From Rhodocollybia butyracea (taxonomy: Eukaryota; Basidiomycota; Agaricomycetes; Agaricales; Omphalotaceae), in the NCBI GenBank assembly GCA_015501585.1, contig JADNRY010001051.1, forward strand, positions 1 to 18,105: a stretch of 18,105 nt of DNA, given 5' to 3'. A model generated the notes under the pieces. That model saw only the letters and a list, made by a program, of their open reading frames with translations. It was not told where the DNA came from and did not search any database. Position numbers and translations under genes: made by a program. Shown in pieces: positions 18,104-18,105 of the stretch (positions are counted from its first letter, which is position 1; each line of letters starts with the position of its first letter).

Positions 18104-18105
18104 TG

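Overview
The window looks like an accessory, gene-poor stretch of a basidiomycete (mushroom-type, Agaricomycete) nuclear genome. The evidence is the presence of short GT-AG introns (about 46-59 nt), a basidiomycete-style F-box/LRR-type gene, a DUF2828 (TROVE-like plus vWA) gene, DUF4419 genes and a probable DUF6534-type membrane protein fragment. There is no bacterial operon structure, CRISPR array, rRNA or recognisable tRNA. The assignment is inference from gene families and gene structure only.

Layout. Positions 1-5042 hold an F-box pseudogene on the minus strand (1711-3263) lying between two diverged direct copies of a roughly 1-kb anonymous repeat (A, 173-1245; B, 4090-5042). The extreme left edge carries what looks like the 3' tail of a second F-box copy that stops where repeat A begins. 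Positions 5043-6525 have no recognisable gene.

Positions 6526-16299 are the core of the window: a two-gene cassette, DUF2828 then DUF4419 on the plus strand, present twice in direct orientation. Cassette 1 (6526-10995) has a near-complete DUF2828 gene with an intron and at least five frameshifts. Its DUF4419 gene has a nonsense codon, a frameshift and a lost 3' end. Cassette 2 (about 13565-16299) has a 5'-truncated, internally deleted DUF2828 remnant. Its DUF4419 gene is almost whole: one intron, one single-base frameshift and a set of three compensating one-base deletions. The spacers and the region upstream of DUF4419 are homologous too, including an inverted repeat 50-75 nt upstream of both DUF4419 start codons. 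Between the cassettes lies an orphan SH3-domain fragment (12325-12543).

Positions 16306-18105 contain an unassigned short minus-strand frame, a two-unit tandem duplication (16780-17024) and, at the right edge on the minus strand, a degenerate fragment resembling a DUF6534-type membrane protein that runs off the window.

No gene here can be read from start to stop without a lesion as the sequence stands. Many lesions are one-base indels, several in homopolymers, so real decay after duplication and assembly error both need to be considered. The paired duplication of DUF2828 and DUF4419, two poorly characterised families, is the most interesting feature. Whether they work together cannot be decided from sequence alone.
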